Assembly: GCA_035505655.1 (NCBI GenBank) | Contig: DATJQP010000034.1 | Span: forward strand, 1-64,000 | Source: JAGVPT01 sp035505655 | GTDB taxonomy: Bacteria; Bacteroidota; Ignavibacteria; UBA10030; UBA8401 | Direction: 5' to 3' | DNA: 64,000 nt | Part shown: positions 60,344 to 64,000 of the stretch, in pieces | How the letters are laid out: the number at the start of each line of letters is the position of its first letter | How positions within the stretch are numbered: position 1 is the stretch's first letter | Notes under the pieces: generated by a model | The model's database searches: none | What the model was told of the DNA's origin: nothing | Seen by the model: only the letters and a program-made list of their open reading frames with translations | Program-made: the position numbers and the translations under genes

Positions 60344-61824
60344 GGCGTTTTCTCCGCCTCCATCGCTTCGGGCTCTCGGAGTTCAAACCACGCGGGCACA
60401 TACCTGGCCGGGCCCGAGCGGTAAATGATAAGAAGAAACTGGTACGCAAACGCAAGGTGGCCGATCAGCATCATCGTTCCGCCGATCGAACGGGCCCAGA
60501 GGTACGGCTTCGTCGCATTCACAGAAGCGATAAATGGAAGTGCCGGATTGTTCATCATTGTCCCCTGGATCCATCCTCCGATGTTCAAAGCAAGGACATA
60601 GAGTGCAACGCCGATCGCGCTCATCCAGAAATGGACCTTGATGAGCCGCGGGTACGGCCACTCCCACTTTGCGATGCGGGGCATGATATAATAGACTGCT
60701 CCGAAAAGGATCATCGAGAGGAATCCATAAACGCCGAGGTGAGCATGTCCGACAGTGTAGTGCGTGAAGTGGGCGACCTCGCTGAATGAGCGGAGTGACT
60801 CTATCGAGCCCTGGAAACTGACCGCCGTATAGCTCATCGACCCAAAAACCACAAAGCGAAGTGTCGGACTGAACTTCAACATTCTGAAATGCCCGACGGT
60901 GGTGAGATGATGGTTGACCGCTACGGCCATGACCGGCACGAACATCATGACGCTGGCGACAATGGAAACGGTGACGAGCCACGTCGGCAGCGGACCTCCC
61001 ACAAGGTGGTGGATGCCGTTCCAATTATAGAAGAGTGCGAATGCCCAGAATCCCAGCAGACCGAGGTAGTAGCTGTAGATAGGGCGCCCCAGAACCTTCG
61101 GGATGAAATAGTAGGCCCCCGCAAGGCCAACCGGCGTGAACCAAACGGCGAGCGCATTATGCCCAAACCACCAGTTCATCGCCGCCTCGGTCACTCCACT
61201 GTAGATGCCAAGATTGGCAACGACGTAGAGGATGGGAAACCAGAGGAGAGACGCGAGGATGTACCAAAGACTCACGTAGAGGTGTTCGACCTGTCGCTTC
61301 CGGAATGTCATCACTATGGAGTAGGCAAAGAAAAGAAAACCGAGGGCGATGAGACCACCCGCAGGCTTTGGGAATTCAAGCCACTCCATCCCCTGATTGT
61401 AGCCAACGAGAAGAGCCACGACGCCAAAGAGAACGCCGAGATTCCATAGAACGACGGAGACGTATAGAGCCCAGGTCTGCTGCAAGGCCACCCTGCATAA
61501 CCGGCCGGTGAGCCAGACGATCATACCCGCGCCGGCGAGCGAGGCCCATCCGTACATCACGGCGTTAAGGTGGACCGGTCGGACCCGGCCAAAAGTAAGG
61601 TAGGGACTCCCCCCAAGCCAATCGGGAAGGTTGAATTTCAGCGCGGCGACGAGCCCGGCGAGAGAGCCTATGACGAGCCAGGCGATGCCTGTGAAGAAAA
61701 AGAGGACGACGGGGCTCGTGACAGATTCGTCGATACGAACCCGGTGCTGTTTCTCGGAGACTTCCTCCGCCGAAAGGGGTGCGAAGGAAACAAATTGTTC
61801 CCTAGCGAGGGTTGGGGCTGTCAT
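60340..61824 (-). CDS. ccoN: cbb3 oxidase catalytic subunit I
   Basis: A 494-residue C-family haem-copper oxygen reductase subunit with about twelve spans. Low-spin haem His in RPVHLNAVMYGW, CuB His in WWFGHNALAVWF and WNGIHHLVGG, and haem His in HFTHYTVGHAHLGVYGF are all present, so it is expected to reduce oxygen to water with high affinity. It overlaps the ccoS end by 23 bases. The start MTAPTLAREQF is in keeping with the family. Confidence 0.95.
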   Translation of the reverse strand: MTAPTLAREQFVSFAPLSAEEVSEKQHRVRIDESVTSPVVLFFFTGIAWLVIGSLAGLVAALKFNLPDWLGGSPYLTFGRVRPVHLNAVMYGWASLAGAGMIVWLTGRLCRVALQQTWALYVSVVLWNLGVLFGVVALLVGYNQGMEWLEFPKPAGGLIALGFLFFAYSIVMTFRKRQVEHLYVSLWYILASLLWFPILYVVANLGIYSGVTEAAMNWWFGHNALAVWFTPVGLAGAYYFIPKVLGRPIYSYYLGLLGFWAFALFYNWNGIHHLVGGPLPTWLVTVSIVASVMMFVPVMAVAVNHHLTTVGHFRMLKFSPTLRFVVFGSMSYTAVSFQGSIESLRSFSEVAHFTHYTVGHAHLGVYGFLSMILFGAVYYIMPRIAKWEWPYPRLIKVHFWMSAIGVALYVLALNIGGWIQGTMMNNPALPFIASVNATKPYLWARSIGGTMMLIGHLAFAYQFLLIIYRSGPARYVPAWFELREPEAMEAEKTP

Positions 61825-62020
61825 CGGCCGGACTGTTGAAGATCATATCCTGCGGGGTACCGATCGGCTCATCGTCGTTGAAGATCGTGTTGGCACCCTC
61901 GTTAAGCTGTTTCAGCGAGAACTGCTTCGTCTGTACCGCCCACACAAAGGCCGCGAGCGTGAGAGCTCCGGCGATCACGACAAACGACACGATGAAAATG
62001 ACGGCGAGTGGAAGGCTCAC
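61802..62020 (-). CDS. ccoS: cbb3 oxidase assembly protein CcoS
   Basis: A small protein, 72 residues from GTG 62020: one span (LAVIFIVSFVVIAGALTLAA, about 4-24) followed by FVWAVQTKQF and an acidic F-N-D-D-E-P-I stretch, the standard CcoS layout. The frame opens further to a TTG at 62059, which would add 13 polar residues; no clear ribosome-binding site decides. CcoS is needed for cofactor insertion into cbb3 oxidases. Confidence 0.83.
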   Translation of the reverse strand: MSLPLAVIFIVSFVVIAGALTLAAFVWAVQTKQFSLKQLNEGANTIFNDDEPIGTPQDMIFNSPADDSPNPR

Positions 62021-62117
62021 GTCTGCTGAAGAGTTTTGTTGAGACGGTCTCTCCGGCAATGGAGGACCCGAAGTTCGGGGCTAAGATAGCACAAACTTTC
62101 TTTTTTTTCAACGGCGT

Positions 62118-62135
62118 CAAGACAAATTTGTCTTG
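62118..62135. promoter_or_regulatory. Perfect 18-bp palindrome between ccoS and the SafE-like gene
   Basis: CAAGACAAATTTGTCTTG reads identically on both strands. It lies in the roughly 190-bp divergent region, and its right end overlaps the -35 element of the promoter candidate for the rightward gene. It is a strong operator candidate. It is not an FNR box (TTGAT-N4-ATCAA), and the ACA/TGT spacing is too wide for CopY/BlaI boxes. Confidence 0.6.
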
Positions 62136-62161
62136 GATTCGCAGATCGGTTTTTGTATTAT
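62133..62161 (+). promoter_or_regulatory. Promoter candidate for the SafE-like gene
   Basis: TTGGAT (62133-62138) and TATTAT (62156-62161) with 17 bp between them, about 55 bp before the ATG at 62215. The -35 element overlaps the end of the 18-bp palindrome, so a bound regulator could block it. Confidence 0.5.
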
Positions 62162-62214
62162 TTCCTGTTTGAGCACCGAAATTCTGTTGTCGACATTCAT
62201 TTCATGCGCTCCTG

Positions 62215-62937
62215 ATGGACTGGGCTTTTGTTCTCATCACAGGCTTCTTCGGCAGTGTGCATTGTGCGGGTATGTGCGGTGCGATTGTCGCGGCGTATAC
62301 GACTCAGGATCAGGGAACGGTTTCGGGACCCCGGAGTCGTTGGAGAATGCTCGCCCGGCACCTGTCGTACAACGCCGGCCGGGCGGTCTCCTATGCAATT
62401 GTGGGGGCGGCGCTCGGCGCCGCCGGAGGAACATTTGCAGGATTGAAGATGGTGGGGAGCTGGTACTCGGCTGCCGTGGGTGGACTGCTGATCCTTTCCG
62501 GCCTCTGGATGGCGGGGCTCATACCCCGATTTGGCCTGGAGCCCGGGACGACGGCGCAGGAGAGGCCGATCTTCTACCAACTTTATTCACGGACCTACGG
62601 TGCGCTTCTCAAGGCCCCTACCCTCGAGAGCAAGTTCTACATCGGCATGCTGACTCCGCTCCTTCCATGCGGCTTCCTGTACACCGCATTCCTTATGGCT
62701 GCGGCATCGGGGAATGCTCTGGTGGGTGCCGCAACGATGGCAGTCTTCGCCATCGGCATAGTGCCCGCGCTCGTTACGGTGGGTTACATCTCAACCATCA
62801 TCACTCTTCGGTTGAGAATGTGGGGGACCAAAGTCGCCGCGTTCGCCCTGATCTTCATGGGAACAATGATGTTCTTGAGAGGAGTGGGGGTAGACTTGCC
62901 GTGGATGCCGATGGGGGGAATGCAGCACTGTCACTGA
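62215..62937 (+). CDS. SafE/TauE-family membrane protein associated with cbb3 genes
   Basis: A 240-residue protein with about six spans. The FFGSVHCAGMCGAIV motif (about 11-25) and TPLLPCGFLYTAFL in the middle are typical of the UreH-like/SafE membrane proteins that occur beside ccoS and ccoI in many genomes and are thought to handle copper or another metal for oxidase assembly. It is divergent from ccoS and ends in a His/Met-rich tail. Function is inferred from location and the Cys/His/Met residues. Confidence 0.87.
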   Translation: MDWAFVLITGFFGSVHCAGMCGAIVAAYTTQDQGTVSGPRSRWRMLARHLSYNAGRAVSYAIVGAALGAAGGTFAGLKMVGSWYSAAVGGLLILSGLWMAGLIPRFGLEPGTTAQERPIFYQLYSRTYGALLKAPTLESKFYIGMLTPLLPCGFLYTAFLMAAASGNALVGAATMAVFAIGIVPALVTVGYISTIITLRLRMWGTKVAAFALIFMGTMMFLRGVGVDLPWMPMGGMQHCH

Positions 62938-63101
62938 GTCAGCACGACTTGCCCGGTCAAGGAGCCGGGAGCATACGAGATGGGAGATCTGAGAATGAAA
63001 CGCAGGGGAGGTATGCGCATTCTGATAAGACTGCGCCTTGCGCCGAGGACGGATGTTGAATCCGTTCATTGCGCGCTCATGCTGCTCGGAGGAGGAACCT
63101 C

Positions 63102-64000
63102 CTACAACTTTTTCCGTTTGAGCCTTAGCGCATTCGTCACGACACTGACGGAGCTCAGCGCCATCGCGGCGGCGGCCACCGCCGGATTCAGCTTGCCGAA
63201 GGCGGCGAGCGGAATCCCGACAATGTTATACATGAACGCCCAAAGGAGATTCTGTCGTATCGTCCGCACCGTCAGACGCGAGAGCTCGATCGCCTGAGGG
63301 ATCGATTCAAGATCGGATTTCATCAGTGTAACATCCGCCGTCTCCATCGCGACGTCTGTTCCGCTCCCCATTGCGATCCCGACGTCCGCTTGGGCGAGAG
63401 CAGGAGCGTCGTTGATTCCGTCGCCGACCATCGCGACGACGGCCCCTTTCAGCTGCAATTCCTTGATCCGTGCCGCTTTCTCCTGAGGAAGTACCCGGGC
63501 AAAGAATTCTCCCACCTCCGTCTGTCGCGCCATCTCCGCCGCTGCCACCTCCTCGTCGCCGGTGATCATCACTGTTTTGACTCCGAGATTCTTCAATCGG
63601 TGCATTGCATGCCGCGCTCCTGCCTTGGCACTGTCTCTAAGCCGGAAACAGCCAGCCAGAACTCCGTCGAAGGAGACAAACACCGCTGTGCGTCCGTCGG
63701 TCCCTTCTTCAGCGCCGAGAGCGTTGGCTCCTGAGAGTTCGACTCCCTCGGCCTTAAGGAAGTCAAGTTTTCCGACACGGACCTGAACTCCGTCAACCTC
63801 TCCGGACACACCCATTCCTTCAAAATTCCGGAACGAACCTATCTCCTGCGAAAGAGAAAGGTTCTGCGCCGACTCGACAATAGCTCTCGCCAGGGGGTGT
63901 TCGGACCTTGCTTCAAGCGAAGCTGCCGCCGTGACCATCTCTTCGCGCCGCACGTTGCCGAACGAGAGCACCTCGATGACCGACAGCTTCCCCTCCGTAA
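63102..64000 (-). CDS. Copper-type P1B-ATPase, C-terminal part (runs off the window)
   Basis: A partial gene; the frame is open to the right edge, and what is visible is about 299 residues. It has the nucleotide-binding SEHPLARAIV motif, the hinge VAMVGDGINDAPALAQADVG (shown up to 20) and two C-terminal spans with the conserved WAFMYNIVGIPLAAF and ALSSVSVVTNALRL. The latter (Met-Ser-Ser region, here ALSSVSV) is the usual CopA helix 8 signature. It is a second P1B-ATPase besides ccoI, probably for cytoplasmic copper efflux. The N-terminal metal-binding and CPC parts lie outside. Confidence 0.88.
   Translation of the reverse strand, partial: TEGKLSVIEVLSFGNVRREEMVTAAASLEARSEHPLARAIVESAQNLSLSQEIGSFRNFEGMGVSGEVDGVQVRVGKLDFLKAEGVELSGANALGAEEGTDGRTAVFVSFDGVLAGCFRLRDSAKAGARHAMHRLKNLGVKTVMITGDEEVAAAEMARQTEVGEFFARVLPQEKAARIKELQLKGAVVAMVGDGINDAPALAQADVGIAMGSGTDVAMETADVTLMKSDLESIPQAIELSRLTVRTIRQNLLWAFMYNIVGIPLAAFGKLNPAVAAAAMALSSVSVVTNALRLKRKKL

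Noticed and set aside
62118..62135. FNR, NsrR or CopY site
   Set aside because: The palindrome lacks TTGAT/ATCAA halves (FNR), lacks the A/T-rich 11-1-11 form of NsrR, and has four rather than two bases between ACA and TGT (CopY/BlaI). It is kept only as an operator for an unknown regulator.
1..64000. CRISPR array, prophage or insertion sequence
   Set aside because: No regularly spaced direct repeats, phage structural or integrase genes, or transposase genes with terminal repeats were seen in any part of the window.

Overview
The window is a contiguous piece of a bacterial chromosome with moderately high G+C (upper 50s percent, judged by eye). Several features point to the Bacteroidota/Ignavibacteria side of the FCB group. 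These are a type IX secretion-style C-terminal sorting domain (protein encoded at 46867-48849), an alternative complex III respiratory operon, the Bacteroidota-type GlmU-like nucleotidyl/acetyltransferase, a periplasmic regulator-propeller protein and a BcII/CcrA-like subclass B1 metallo-beta-lactamase. A high-GC Ignavibacteria/Kapabacteria-like lineage is my best guess; no rRNA or universal marker is present to settle it. No tRNA, rRNA, CRISPR array, prophage or insertion sequence was recognised.

Region 1 (about 0.2-20.9 kb) is a run of small, mostly monocistronic genes, all on the + strand and separated by 60-370 bp. They are GNAT acetyltransferases, VOC, YCII, DUF1801, DUF3788, DUF3795 and DUF1761 proteins, two RibD/DHFR-like reductases, a beta-carbonic anhydrase, an isoprenylcysteine-methyltransferase-like protein, an SPFH protein, DeoC, a half-size TauE/SafE protein and a B1 beta-lactamase. 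The region shows gene decay and fusion. A methyltransferase and an SDR gene each lost their middle, and a GNAT gene is fused in frame to a membrane-protein gene.

Region 2 (21.1-30.9 kb) looks like a glycoside-utilisation locus: a secreted putative glycosidase-like protein, a Gfo/Idh/MocA dehydrogenase, a GH3 glycosidase, a secreted PD40-propeller protein and an 854-residue propeller/Y_Y_Y sensor that ends in a four-cysteine tail instead of a kinase. Region 3 (31.2-36.1 kb) holds lemA-htpX overlapping a two-gene ABC exporter, then purU.

Region 4 (36.1-48.8 kb) is mostly on the minus strand. It carries a fructosamine-kinase/low-molecular-weight phosphatase pair (protein deglycation), a small uncharacterised ORF pair, rmuC, an HGSNAT-like acyltransferase, kbl-tdh (threonine to glycine), rsmB, a GlmU-like enzyme, rpmE with a clear terminator, and a DUF362 protein with a T9SS-type tail.

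Region 5 (49.1-64 kb) is respiratory. One tightly overlapping minus-strand operon runs ccoS-ccoN-ccoO-ccoP(one haem)-actA-dinB-actB-actC-actD-actE-actF and stops at a strong terminator, followed by ccoI. It encodes a quinol-oxidising alternative complex III together with a cbb3-type oxygen reductase, so electrons could pass from quinol to oxygen through products of one transcript. A perfect 18-bp palindrome lies between ccoS and the divergent SafE-like gene. A second, copper-type P-type ATPase runs off the right edge.
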